The notes beneath the pieces were generated by a model that was given only the letters and a program-made list of their open reading frames with translations, had not been told where the DNA came from and did no database searches. Below, in pieces: positions 54,073-62,499 of a stretch of DNA of 64,000 nucleotides. Within the stretch, counting starts at the first letter, position 1. The number at the start of each line of letters is the position of its first letter. A program made the position numbers and the translations under genes. The DNA comes from Ignavibacterium sp. (GTDB lineage: Bacteria; Bacteroidota; Ignavibacteria; Ignavibacteriales; Ignavibacteriaceae), in contig JAGXRK010000001.1 in the NCBI GenBank assembly GCA_018335755.1, forward strand, positions 62,001-126,000. The letters run 5' to 3'.

Positions 54073-54711
54073 TTATTTTATTGCCCAGATAATATCTGAA
54101 AATGTTACTTTTCCTTTTTCGAATTCAAATTTCATAAGATAATCAGGATTAAAGCCGAGCATATATTTTTCAATTCTTTCTTTAAGCCAGCCAATTTCAG
54201 CTTTTAATTTCCAATCTTCCCTATTATTTGAATACAGAACAACGAACAATCTGTTCTTTAAATGTTTACGTTTTTGCTGTGATTGATTTCTATAAAGCCA
54301 TTTTATCATTTCATCAGTATGTTTAATTGCATCTTCAATTTTGTGCGGAAAGTTCTTCGGATAGACTGATGTTTTGTGATCAAATGTTACATCATTAATT
54401 GTAAAATCTATCAGCTTGTCTTTTTCATCCAACGCAGGTTTAACTCCCGGCATTGAACAGAAAATCTGTTCAATGCATTGAGCCGACCAGAAGTTATACC
54501 ATCTGTTTAATGCATAGTTAAAATAATCTTTATAGTTATCCTGCATTTTAAACCGGGTCTCTATTTCCTTTAATACCTCATCAAAGGAATTTATTCGGTA
54601 AATAAAGTTTGTGACATTGTCGAAGAGATCATTCTGCTTACGTCCCCAGATGTAAGGATAGATTAATCTTTTCTTTAACTCTGTTTCTATTTTGATTAAA
54701 CTATGTTTCAT
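54073..54711 (-). CDS. Putative PD-(D/E)xK restriction endonuclease
   Basis: A 212-residue protein. A candidate catalytic core lies at Asp102...Asp111-His-Lys113 ('DKLIDFTINDVTFDHKTSVYPKNFP'), the spacing of a PD-(D/E)xK nuclease; Trp and Tyr-rich helices precede it ('NYALNRWYNFWSAQCIEQIF'). Many type II restriction enzymes look like this and have no other recognisable motif. It lies in the same direction as, and 280 bases after, a DNA methyltransferase gene, which supports a restriction role. I cannot name a recognition site. The alternative is an unrelated hypothetical protein. Confidence 0.55.
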   Translation of the reverse strand: MKHSLIKIETELKKRLIYPYIWGRKQNDLFDNVTNFIYRINSFDEVLKEIETRFKMQDNYKDYFNYALNRWYNFWSAQCIEQIFCSMPGVKPALDEKDKLIDFTINDVTFDHKTSVYPKNFPHKIEDAIKHTDEMIKWLYRNQSQQKRKHLKNRLFVVLYSNNREDWKLKAEIGWLKERIEKYMLGFNPDYLMKFEFEKGKVTFSDIIWAIK

Positions 54712-54991
54712 AAGGCAGCCTCAACCTTCAGGTTGAAAGAAGATGCCGTGTGTTTCTGTTTTTTGATATTGTTAAGTATCATTATTCATTCGGGATATTT
54801 CGCAAGCTGAAGAGTCTGTTGCTTAACTCTGAAAGTGCCCTTTCGAAGGAGTCTTCTGCCATAGGCATCCCTTCGGGAGACTGAGAAATCCTTCAATAGA
54901 TCACGAAAAAGATTTCTCCCGTTGGCCGAAATGACAATTATGTGACTTCTGCAACAAACACTGAAGCTTGCGGCTACCTTGAAATTATTTT
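54712..54991 (-). other. 280-base gap with repeat pieces between the restriction and methyltransferase genes
   Basis: It holds short dispersed-repeat material: a palindrome tcaacct-tc-aggttga at 54721-54736, and at 54912-54937 a reverse-strand match to the repeat found twice in the 60611 gene (gaaatgaca end). Another segment 'cccttcgggagactgagaaatcc' near 54870-54892 belongs to the same style of repeat. No gene or clear promoter is seen. Confidence 0.55.
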
Positions 54992-56038
54992 TTATTTCTT
55001 CTGAAAGAGAAAAATGTACTCATGCTTAAAAATGTAAAAACCTCCTGCAAGTGCACGGTATCGCCACAATTCCTTCTGATTCATTTTTCCTTTTGTCTCT
55101 TCAAAGTTTTTTACAATTGTTGATTTAAGTTTATAACCTTTTTTGATGAGATCCTTCATCAGATAAAATCCAAGCGGTATCCATTCACCGGAGGAATATT
55201 TGTCACCTATAACCACAGCAAAGTATCTGCCTTTATTTAGTACAGAAAGGGCATTATCCGAAACTTTACCAAACATTGATAAAAACTTATCTACTGTTTC
55301 CGCATTAGATAGATCGTTTTGTTCGTCACTGAATTTTATTATATCCCAGTAAGGCGGATGCATAATTACAAACTGAACAGATTTAATTTTTAGTTTGTTT
55401 AATTTTTTCTTAAGATCAATTGATGTACTGTCAGCGTTAATAATTTCAGTTTTAACTTTATACGGGTTTCCTTCCTTTTTAATATTACTCTTCGCGAGAA
55501 CTGCTACACCAGGTTGAAGTTCAACACCTATTCCGTTTCTTCCAAGTCTTTTACATTCAATTAATGTTGTACCGCTGCCGAGAAAAGGATCAAGAACCCA
55601 TTCATTCTTTTTGGTGTACCTGCGTAAAAACTGATTTGGAATCTGCGGAATAAAATTTCCCCAGTAACCTGCATTGTGGGCACCGGATTTATCGCGTTTA
55701 TCAAGTATCCATAGACTATCTGTGATTATGTCATCATATTCTTTCCAGCGGTTAAGGTTAAGATCATTCACTTTGCCGGGTTTTATTTCTGACAGACTTT
55801 TGATGAGACGGCTTATATAATATTTTGTTCTTTCGAGAGTGCGGGTTTTAAGGATCTGTTCAAACTCTCCAATAAGAAATGAAAGATTTACTTTTTCATT
55901 ATCTCCGTTAATCATCAAAGATATTTCATTCTTTTTTGATGAAAAAACTTCAGCCTTTAAGGGAGAAATTCCTTTTCTAATCTGGTTAATATCTTCAAAT
56001 TGTAAAATATCGTTTAGTGTTTGAATCAGATCTTTCAT
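54992..56038 (-). CDS. DNA methyltransferase (site-specific, adenine or N4-cytosine)
   Basis: A 348-residue protein. The SAM-binding motif 'LDPFLGSGTTLIECKRLGRNGIGVEL' (residues 149-174) comes before the catalytic motif 'HPPYW' (227-231), so the order is that of the alpha/gamma-like amino-methyltransferases and the Asp of DPPY is replaced by His. 'GYWGNFIPQIPNQFLRRYTKKNEWV' matches the target-binding side of such enzymes. It would modify adenine or cytosine amino groups in a fixed DNA site. Its ATG is 3 bases after the stop of lhgO, so it is translationally coupled to that gene, an unusual place for a restriction-modification methylase. Confidence 0.82.
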   Translation of the reverse strand: MKDLIQTLNDILQFEDINQIRKGISPLKAEVFSSKKNEISLMINGDNEKVNLSFLIGEFEQILKTRTLERTKYYISRLIKSLSEIKPGKVNDLNLNRWKEYDDIITDSLWILDKRDKSGAHNAGYWGNFIPQIPNQFLRRYTKKNEWVLDPFLGSGTTLIECKRLGRNGIGVELQPGVAVLAKSNIKKEGNPYKVKTEIINADSTSIDLKKKLNKLKIKSVQFVIMHPPYWDIIKFSDEQNDLSNAETVDKFLSMFGKVSDNALSVLNKGRYFAVVIGDKYSSGEWIPLGFYLMKDLIKKGYKLKSTIVKNFEETKGKMNQKELWRYRALAGGFYIFKHEYIFLFQKK

Positions 56039-56041
56039 AAG

Positions 56042-57256
56042 TCAGTTTATTTCATCTTTAAATTTCTTTTCGATCATAGAGGCAATCTTTTCACCAATGC
56101 TTAACGATGCAGTCGCTGCCGGTGATGGGGCATTTAATACATGTATCATTCGTTTTGCTTCAACAATTCTGAAATCATCAACAAGTTTTCCGTCAGGTTC
56201 AAGTGCCTGCGCTCTCACTCCGGCTCCTTCGGGATATACATCATCATACTGAACATCAGGAATTAATTTCTGCAATGATTTTACAAACAGTTTTTTACTG
56301 AACGATCTTCGGAATTCACCAATACCCATTTTATAATGCTTCATTGCCATTTTCCAGAAGCCGGGATAGAATTTCATTTCAACCATATCACGAAATGAAA
56401 AATCAGTTTTCTTATATCCCTCACGCCTAAATGCAAGTACCGCGTTAGGACCAGCTTCAACGCCGCCTTTTATCATTCTTGTAAAATGAACTCCGAGAAA
56501 CGGATACTGCGGATCGGGGACGGGATAAATTAAATTCCTAACTAAATATTCTTTTTCTTTTTTCAACTTATAGTATTCACCTCGGAAGGGAATAATTTTA
56601 AGTTTAGGATTAACTCCGCACAACTTGGCAACCCTGTCGGACTGAAGACCTGCGCAGTTTACCAGCATTTTTGTTTTAAACTCATCATTATTAGTTAAAA
56701 TAACAATTTTAGAATTGAATGTCTTAACAAAACTTACTTTTGAATTCGTCCTGATTATTCCACCTTTATTTATGATCAACTCTGCATATTTGTTTACTAC
56801 ATCTCTATAATCAACAATGCCAGTTTGCGGAATGAACAAACCAGCCATTCCATTTACTTGAGGTTCATAATCCTTTAATTCGTGCTCACTTAATCTTTTT
56901 ATCCCTATTAGTCCATTTGCTTTTCCTCTTTCTTCAAGAAGATTAAGGGCTGGAATTTCTGACTCAGAAGTAGCAACCACAATTTTTCCGCACTGGTCAT
57001 ACTTTATGTTATGCTGCTCGCAGAATTGATACATCATTTCCCGGCCGGAAGCACAGTTCAAAGCTTTTAGTGAACCGGGTTTATAATAAAGACCGGAATG
57101 GATAACACCGCTGTTATTTCCCGTTTGATGGGCGGCAAGTTCATTTTCCGCTTCAAGAATAAGAATTGAATATTCCTTCTGTTCCAAAAGCTTTAGTGCA
57201 GTTGCTGTTCCAATAATTCCACCACCAATTATTGCTATATCAAATAAATGGTTCAC
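56042..57256 (-). CDS. lhgO: L-2-hydroxyglutarate oxidase
   Basis: A 404-residue FAD enzyme that oxidises L-2-hydroxyglutarate to 2-oxoglutarate, feeding electrons to the quinone pool. The N-terminal Rossmann motif 'IAIIGGGIIGTATALKLLEQ', the family signature 'HQTGNNSGVIHSGLYYKPGSLKALNC', 'PFRGEYYKL', 'PDPQYPFLGVHFTRMIKGGVEAGPNAVLAFRREGY' and 'GVRAQAL' match LhgO/L2HGDH. The start is GTG at 57256 (the protein begins 'MNHLFDIAIIGGG'). The methyltransferase gene follows 3 bases later. Confidence 0.88.
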   Translation of the reverse strand: MNHLFDIAIIGGGIIGTATALKLLEQKEYSILILEAENELAAHQTGNNSGVIHSGLYYKPGSLKALNCASGREMMYQFCEQHNIKYDQCGKIVVATSESEIPALNLLEERGKANGLIGIKRLSEHELKDYEPQVNGMAGLFIPQTGIVDYRDVVNKYAELIINKGGIIRTNSKVSFVKTFNSKIVILTNNDEFKTKMLVNCAGLQSDRVAKLCGVNPKLKIIPFRGEYYKLKKEKEYLVRNLIYPVPDPQYPFLGVHFTRMIKGGVEAGPNAVLAFRREGYKKTDFSFRDMVEMKFYPGFWKMAMKHYKMGIGEFRRSFSKKLFVKSLQKLIPDVQYDDVYPEGAGVRAQALEPDGKLVDDFRIVEAKRMIHVLNAPSPAATASLSIGEKIASMIEKKFKDEIN

Positions 57257-57456
57257 TCAATTTCTCTAAAAAATGTATATTAAGAAATCATTAAGGGCTT
57301 GACTTTTACATTTATGTGTTATAACATATAAATGTAATTTTTAATTATTAAATAAATTCAGGAATTTGTCTCATTTACACCTGTGAATATAACTAATAGA
57401 GTTAAAGTGTTAAACAGGCATAATCTTGATTTTAAAATATTTTTATGGTGAACTAA

Positions 57457-57726
57457 ATGAATAAGAACCAAAAGATCATTTTAATTGTTGGGCTGTTATT
57501 GATTGCAGTAATTTTAATTTACTGGCAGACCCAGGGCGGAGATATACTCACAAAAACCCAGGTACAGGTTGAAAAAGTTGATGAACTTTTTAATACCACC
57601 TATATGGAGTGGGAAGATAAGTTTGTACTCGGACTTGATTATGCCGGAACAGCATCAGCAGTAATAGCAGTATTATCAGGAATTTTAATTTTTTTATTCA
57701 GAAACAAAAAACAGGAGAAACAATGA
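57457..57726 (+). CDS. Small membrane protein coupled to the YceI gene
   Basis: An 89-residue protein with two membrane helices ('IILIVGLLLIAVILIYW' at about 6-23 and 'GTASAVIAVLSGILIFLF' at about 63-82) and a short loop between. It ends 'RNKKQEKQ'. Its stop codon overlaps the ATG of the YceI-type gene (ATGA), so the two are coupled. No family is recognised; a small membrane helper of YceI is possible. Confidence 0.7.
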   Translation: MNKNQKIILIVGLLLIAVILIYWQTQGGDILTKTQVQVEKVDELFNTTYMEWEDKFVLGLDYAGTASAVIAVLSGILIFLFRNKKQEKQ

Positions 57727-58358
57727 AAAAAACACTTTCGTTAATCGCAGTACTGATCTTTTTCAGTACATCTTTATTTGCCCAGGGCTTTAAGGTTAAG
57801 GCTTCGGGTGATCAAACTTTTAACTTCGCGGACCGTGGAGGTAGAAACCAGGCAACATTCTTCAGCACTACTCCGCTTGAAGATATTAACGGTTTAACCA
57901 ATGATGTAAAAGGTACGGTTACTTTTAATGTTAGCGACTTAAAAACACTGAAAGGAAAAATTTCAGTATCAGTAGCTTCAATTAAAACAGGAATTGATTT
58001 AAGAGACGAACATTTAAGAAGTGAAGACTGGCTTAACGCATCAGCAAATCCTGAAATTACGTTCACTATTAAAAATGTCAGTAATTTAAAGGTTCTGGAA
58101 GACAACAAACTTGAAGCTAAAGTAACTGGCGATATTACAATTAATGGAGTAACAAAAGAAGTAACATCTGATGCAACTTTAACTTTCTTAGATGAAAGCG
58201 AAATGACCAAATCAAGAGCGCCCGGCGATCTGCTCGGTGTTCAGGCAAAGTTTAAAGTAAGACTTTCAGAGTTTGGTGTTAAAAATAAAATCATTGGACA
58301 AAAAGTTGCTGAAATTGTTGAAGTCGGCGTAAATATGGTCGGATCAAACGCTAATTAA
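57723..58358 (+). CDS. YceI-family periplasmic protein
   Basis: A 211-residue protein with a signal peptide ('LIAVLIFFSTSLFAQ'). The mature part shows the YceI lipocalin-like barrel pattern: 'FKVKASGDQTFNFADRGGRNQATFFSTTPLEDINGLTNDVKGTVTFNVSDLKTLKGKISVSVASIKTGIDLRDEHLRSEDWLNASANPEITFTIKNV', then 'GDITINGVTKEVTSDATL'. YceI proteins bind isoprenoid-type lipids and are used in stress or quinone-linked roles. It is translated with the small membrane protein upstream. A terminator follows. Confidence 0.87.
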   Translation: MKKTLSLIAVLIFFSTSLFAQGFKVKASGDQTFNFADRGGRNQATFFSTTPLEDINGLTNDVKGTVTFNVSDLKTLKGKISVSVASIKTGIDLRDEHLRSEDWLNASANPEITFTIKNVSNLKVLEDNKLEAKVTGDITINGVTKEVTSDATLTFLDESEMTKSRAPGDLLGVQAKFKVRLSEFGVKNKIIGQKVAEIVEVGVNMVGSNAN

Positions 58359-58382
58359 ATTATTCCTGTTGTTATTAAATAT

Positions 58383-58414
58383 AACCCGGTTCTGAATAAG
58401 GATCGGGTTTTTTA
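58383..58414 (+). terminator. Rho-independent terminator after the YceI gene
   Basis: A stem of aacccggt against atcgggtt (58383-58390 and 58402-58409, one G-U pair) with a loop of about 11 bases is followed by tttttaaaattt. It lies 24 bases after the stop codon. Confidence 0.75.
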
Positions 58415-58486
58415 AAATTTAAGATTGACAAGCCTTTACATTTCCAATCATCAAATCAGCCATTCAATCAATCCCCTTAAATTTTT

Positions 58487-58494
58487 TATCTTTG
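58487..58494 (+). promoter_or_regulatory. TAnnTTTG -7 box before the LOG-family gene
   Basis: tatctttg, preceded by T-rich DNA and followed by ca, lies 25 bases before the ATG at 58520. It is the closest match in the window to the Bacteroidota -7 consensus. No -33 TTG is clear. Confidence 0.45.
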
Positions 58495-58519
58495 CATATC
58501 AAAATTATCGGGAAATTTA

Positions 58520-59044
58520 ATGTCTAAAGTAATTACAATTTTCGGTAGCTCATTTCCCAAAGAAGGGGATGAGCAATACACTTTTGCATATAACCTTGGG
58601 GCAGCATTGGCAAAAAAAGGTTTTGAAATATGTTCGGGCGGATTTTATGGAGTCATGGAAGCTGTTTCAAGAGGTGCAATTGAAAACGGGGTAGAGGTTT
58701 ATGGAGTTACTGTAGATCTCTGGGGATCTGAACCCAATAGTTTTATTACCAGGGAGATCAGGTGTAAAAATGTTTTTGAACGTATTGAAAAATTAATGCA
58801 GCTCGGAGATGGTTTTGTTATTCTGCAGGGGGGAACGGGAACTTTTCTTGAACTGGCTTCGGTATGGGAATATTTAAATAAAAAATTAATGGATAACAAA
58901 CCGATTGTCTGTCATTCTTCTATGTGGAAAACGATAGTGGAGGTTATGGATAAACAAATGGTTTATGAAAACCGTCAATCCGGTTTGGTAAAATGTTTTG
59001 ATACTGTTGATGAGATAATTGGTTTCCTTACAAAAATCCATTAA
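58520..59044 (+). CDS. LOG-family protein (lysine decarboxylase-like, nucleotide-binding)
   Basis: A 174-residue protein of the LOG/TIGR00725-like family: 'KVITIFGSSFPKEGDEQYTFAYNLGAALAKKGFEICSGGFYGVMEAVSRGA' and the core 'FVILQGGTGTFLELASVWEYL', where 'QGG' replaces the usual 'PGG' of the 'PGGxGTxxE' motif. Family members include cytokinin-riboside monophosphate phosphoribohydrolases; whether this one keeps that activity is uncertain because of the altered motif. The enzyme site Arg and Glu of 'GTFLE' are at the expected place. Confidence 0.82.
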   Translation: MSKVITIFGSSFPKEGDEQYTFAYNLGAALAKKGFEICSGGFYGVMEAVSRGAIENGVEVYGVTVDLWGSEPNSFITREIRCKNVFERIEKLMQLGDGFVILQGGTGTFLELASVWEYLNKKLMDNKPIVCHSSMWKTIVEVMDKQMVYENRQSGLVKCFDTVDEIIGFLTKIH

Positions 59045-59047
59045 CCA

Positions 59048-59090
59048 GTTAAGTTTCAACAAAAAACGAGCACAAAAGATTAAACTTAAC
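59048..59090. terminator. Inverted repeat between convergent genes
   Basis: gttaagttt (59048-59056) pairs exactly with aaacttaac (59082-59090) around a 25-base loop. It lies between the stops of the LOG-family gene and the ATP-cone kinase-like gene, so it may end both transcripts, but it lacks a clean T run. Confidence 0.4.
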
Positions 59091-59100
59091 CCTGTACGGG

Positions 59101-60447
59101 TTAATGATATTCCATCGTACTGCCGCCGATAAACTCCCTTAATACTGAATCACCCGGAATTGCCGATTCATCTGTAACAGATGTAACAGTTTTTAATAAG
59201 TTATAAACTCTTGTTGATCTTTCATACGCATCTGCTTTAAGAGGATTATCTTTAAACATCGTTGTCCATTCTTCAAAAAGTTTTAGCATCCTATTTGCAT
59301 AAATGGGAACTTCATAAGGCATACCGCTGCTTATAACAAAATCTGCTGTATTAGAATATGGAATGATGTTCCTTAGCTCGCTTGAACGTACGTAATGCCA
59401 GTGCTCTAAAGTCTGCTGAGGTTTATAAGCTCTGTAAACAGAATCACGAAGCATTCTTCTTATTAATCTTAAATCTGTCCAGCGTATATATTTTCCATCA
59501 ACACCTTTCATTTGAAGAAGAGGTTCAAGGTATAACTTAAATTTTACATCAACAGAAATGTCTTTGCTGAAATCAGGATAAAGTCCGTGCAAGCTGTCAA
59601 TCAACAGCAGTTCATCTTTTTCCAGTTTCATGGGTGTAACATCGAGCTTTCTTGTACCGGTTTTGAAATCGTAATATGGAATTAATACCTCTTCACCTTT
59701 GCTTAGTCTGACAAGATGTTCATTGATAAGTTCAAGATCGAGAGCCTGTGGTGTTTCAAAATCATAATCTCCGAATTCGTCTTTTGGATGAAGATCGAGA
59801 TCGAAGAAGTAATGATCAACAATAAGCGCTTTAAACTTAAATCCTTTCTTCACAAGCTTTTGTTCAAGCTTCAAAGTTGTGGTGGTTTTACCTGATGATG
59901 AAGGTCCGCTTATCATTACCATTCTCAGTGAATCCAGTCTTTCAATAATTAAATTAGCTGCAAGTTCAACATCATCTTCATAAAGACATTCTGATTCGTG
60001 AACAATATGAGCAAATTCACCTTTTGCAATTCTTTCATTAAGATGATTTACGGTGTGCAGATTATGCGAAACAGCCCAATCGAGATTACGCCAGATCTTC
60101 TGCCAGGGAACATTTTCGTTTAATTTTGATGCATATCTTCCCTCGGCTTCTCTTCTTCTTGCGGCTTCTTCACGGTAAAGAATAAATTCTTTTGCAACTT
60201 TTGCATGTCCGTTTTCAATTAATACCTTTTCAACAATATCCTGAATATCCTCTATCTGAAGTGTGGTTTCCCCGGGAAATTTTATATTCATCATTTCTAC
60301 AACTTTCTCAGATAATTTCTGAGCAGTTTCCTTATCCCTGCCGCCCACAGATACAGCGGCACGGTAAATAGCATTTGCAATTCTCTCCTGGTTGAACGGA
60401 ACGATTGCTCCGGTTCTTTTAATTACCTGTTTTATATGAGTGTGCAT
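59101..60447 (-). CDS. ATP-cone / uridine kinase-like nucleoside kinase
   Basis: A 448-residue protein. The start is the ATG at 60447, with ggagat upstream; the TTG at 60477 would only add the ribosome binding site in coding form. Residues about 5-95 are an ATP-cone ('QVIKRTGAIVPFNQERIANAIYRAAVSVGG'), a nucleotide-sensing domain. The rest is a uridine kinase/PRK-type P-loop domain: Walker A 'SGPSSSGKTTTTLKLEQ', 'IVDHYFFDLDLHP', 'LLLIDSLHGLYPDFS'. The combined architecture suggests phosphorylation of a nucleoside or sugar with allosteric control by ATP or dATP. It is a single gene. Confidence 0.82.
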   Translation of the reverse strand: MHTHIKQVIKRTGAIVPFNQERIANAIYRAAVSVGGRDKETAQKLSEKVVEMMNIKFPGETTLQIEDIQDIVEKVLIENGHAKVAKEFILYREEAARRREAEGRYASKLNENVPWQKIWRNLDWAVSHNLHTVNHLNERIAKGEFAHIVHESECLYEDDVELAANLIIERLDSLRMVMISGPSSSGKTTTTLKLEQKLVKKGFKFKALIVDHYFFDLDLHPKDEFGDYDFETPQALDLELINEHLVRLSKGEEVLIPYYDFKTGTRKLDVTPMKLEKDELLLIDSLHGLYPDFSKDISVDVKFKLYLEPLLQMKGVDGKYIRWTDLRLIRRMLRDSVYRAYKPQQTLEHWHYVRSSELRNIIPYSNTADFVISSGMPYEVPIYANRMLKLFEEWTTMFKDNPLKADAYERSTRVYNLLKTVTSVTDESAIPGDSVLREFIGGSTMEYH

Positions 60448-60482
60448 TTTATCTCCATTTGAAACAATGAAATTCAACTTAG

Positions 60483-60490
60483 CAAAATTA
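60483..60490 (-). promoter_or_regulatory. TAnnTTTG -7 box before the ATP-cone kinase-like gene
   Basis: Minus-strand TAATTTTG lies 35 bases before the ATG at 60447 and fits the Bacteroidota -7 consensus. No clear -33 element. Confidence 0.3.
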
Positions 60491-60610
60491 TGAAATAATA
60501 TTCTTTAATACTCATCTTTGTAAAACAAGAATAAAGGTGGACAACAATGTAACTATTGTTTATTTTTCTGCAAGTTAAATTATCCCCGATTTGAATTAAG
60601 TGAGGATGCT

Positions 60611-62485
60611 ATGAAAAAAATATTTTTACTGCTTGTTCTTTTTTCTGCCCAGTTGTTTGCACAATACACTACTCCAAATACAGGTGTTAACTGGTCTCTT
60701 GATGATCTGGTTACTAATTCAGGCGGAGTTGTGACAGGAAGCTTCCCGAATTATACAATCAACCAAAAGGTAATTGTCTCGGTTAATGATCAGGTAAATG
60801 TATTGCCCGGCTCAGTTGTCACTTTTACCGCAGCGACATCGGGATTTGAAGTTAACGGTATTTTTCAGGCAATCGGAACTGCTGCCGATTCAATAGTTTT
60901 CACGTCATCAGTACCTGATTCAACCGGATACTATGAAGGATTTAGATTTAATGAAAACACATCAGCAAATGTTTCAACGATCAGTTATGCAAAAATCTTT
61001 TATGCTGATTATGGTTTCCGTTGTATTAGTGTAAGTCCTGTGCTCTCAAATTCTCATCTCTTTAAATGCGGAAGAGGAGTTCAGCTAAGCGGATCAAATG
61101 CAACTATACAGAATAATGTAATTGAACGATCTTACGAATACGCCATCACAATGACACTTGGTTCATCTCCGCTGATAGAGAATAACTATCTAATCAAAAA
61201 TAATACACGCGGTGTATCTGCTTTAAATCAGATTAGCATTGGATTACAGGGAAACAACTCACCCATAATAAGAAATAACATTATTGAAGGCGGCGAAAGT
61301 GTCCCGACTGGCGGAATCAGTCTCTGGGTTAGCGGAGCGTCAGCATCTTCAAATGCAATTATAGAAGGCAATGAAATTTTCAATAACAGTTTCGGAATGA
61401 CTCTTTTAAGCTCATCAAACGGAGTTATTAATGCTGTTGTTCGTGATAATATAATTTACAACAATAATATAAATCCAAATGCACAGGTATCCGGAAGCGG
61501 AATAAATGTTAATGGAAGTCCGTTTAATCAGCCGGTAATTACCCGGAATATCATTTACGGCAACTGGTGGGGAATAACTATTCAGAACGGAACAACTGTG
61601 CAGCCGGGACCTCAGCCGAACATTGGAAATATAGAAAACGCTGATACAACTGATGACGGCCAGAATATTATATTCAACAACATTCAGGGAACAAATGTCT
61701 ATGATATGTACAACAACTGCACCAATGATATTTATGCACAGAATAATGATTGGGGAGTTTATGATTCTACATTAATTGAAAATAATATATTTCATAAGGT
61801 TGATAATCCGGCACACGGACTTGTTATATTTACGCCTTTCTCGGGTCCGATTCCGGTTGAACTTGTTTCATTCACAGCAATTGTAACCGGAACTTCTGTT
61901 CAGCTGAGTTGGTCAACTGCTTCTGAAACAAACAATGTGGGCTTCGAAATTGAGCGTAGTGTCATTTCGAACGGAGTGAGAAATCTTACTTGGGAGGAGA
62001 TTGGTTTTGTTGAAGGAAAAGGAACTTCAACAGAAATTCAGAATTACAGTTTTACAGATCAGAATGTGGTTTCAGGAACAAATGCTTACAGATTAAAGCA
62101 AATTGATTTTGATGGAAGCTTTACATACTCAAATTTAATAGAAGTTGAATTTATACTGCCGGTTGAATTTGTTTTGGAACAAAACTATCCTAATCCATTC
62201 AATCCCTCAACAAAGATTCGTTTTGTCATTCCGAAGGAAGTGAGGAATCTTAAAAATTTCTCATCGCAGGCTTCTCGAAATGACAATATGCTTGTAACGC
62301 TAAAAGTGTTTGATGTACTAGGTAATGAAGTTGCAACAATTTTTAATGAATACCAACCAGCAGGAATTTATGAAGTTGAGTTTAATGCCTCCTCCGCCGC
62401 AGGCGGATTATCAAGCGGAGTTTATTTCTATAAACTGCGTGCGGGTAATTTTATACAGACTAAAAAACTTTTACTGCTAAAGTAA
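60611..62485 (+). CDS. T9SS-sorted parallel beta-helix protein carrying in-frame repeat insertions
   Basis: A 624-residue protein with a signal peptide ('FLLLVLFSAQLFAQ'). Residues about 70-400 are a right-handed beta-helix (NosD/pectate-lyase-like repeats such as 'NNVIERSYEYAITMTLGSSPLIENNYLIKNNTRG', 'NIIYNNNI'). A typical FCB linker follows ('VELVSFTAIVTGTSVQLSWSTASETNNVGFEIERS'), then the sorting tail ('LEQNYPNPFNPSTKIRF' to 'KKLLLLK'). Three in-frame DNA insertions are visible: 'VISNGVRNL' in the linker, 'VIPKEVRNLKNFSSQASRND' in the first tail loop and 'SSAAGG' in the hinge. The protein may bind or cleave polysaccharide; no catalytic residues are clear. Confidence 0.85.
   Translation: MKKIFLLLVLFSAQLFAQYTTPNTGVNWSLDDLVTNSGGVVTGSFPNYTINQKVIVSVNDQVNVLPGSVVTFTAATSGFEVNGIFQAIGTAADSIVFTSSVPDSTGYYEGFRFNENTSANVSTISYAKIFYADYGFRCISVSPVLSNSHLFKCGRGVQLSGSNATIQNNVIERSYEYAITMTLGSSPLIENNYLIKNNTRGVSALNQISIGLQGNNSPIIRNNIIEGGESVPTGGISLWVSGASASSNAIIEGNEIFNNSFGMTLLSSSNGVINAVVRDNIIYNNNINPNAQVSGSGINVNGSPFNQPVITRNIIYGNWWGITIQNGTTVQPGPQPNIGNIENADTTDDGQNIIFNNIQGTNVYDMYNNCTNDIYAQNNDWGVYDSTLIENNIFHKVDNPAHGLVIFTPFSGPIPVELVSFTAIVTGTSVQLSWSTASETNNVGFEIERSVISNGVRNLTWEEIGFVEGKGTSTEIQNYSFTDQNVVSGTNAYRLKQIDFDGSFTYSNLIEVEFILPVEFVLEQNYPNPFNPSTKIRFVIPKEVRNLKNFSSQASRNDNMLVTLKVFDVLGNEVATIFNEYQPAGIYEVEFNASSAAGGLSSGVYFYKLRAGNFIQTKKLLLLK
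61961..61988 (+). repeat. In-frame half-copy of a dispersed repeat inside the 60611 gene
   Basis: The 28 bases encode 'VISNGVRNL' in the middle of a linker that in other proteins runs straight from 'EIERS' to 'TWEEIG'-like text. They match 24 of 28 bases of the start of the 62223-62286 element in the same gene. Confidence 0.75.
62223..62286 (+). repeat. 64-bp repeat element with 12-bp imperfect terminal inverted repeats
   Basis: The ends ttgtcattccga (62223-62234) and tcgaaatgacaa (62275-62286) are inverted repeats with one mismatch. The element lies inside the sorting-tail loop after 'TKIRF' and encodes 'VIPKEVRNLKNFSSQASRND', which no other tail in the window has. It has no stop codon in this frame. 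Confidence 0.8.
62393..62407 (+). repeat. Mini-palindrome in the sorting-tail hinge
   Basis: tccgcc, gca, ggcgga form a 6-bp palindrome. It adds 'SAAGG' to the hinge between 'VEFNAS' and 'LSSGVYFYKL'. Confidence 0.7.
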
Positions 62486-62499
62486 GAATAATCCAAAAG

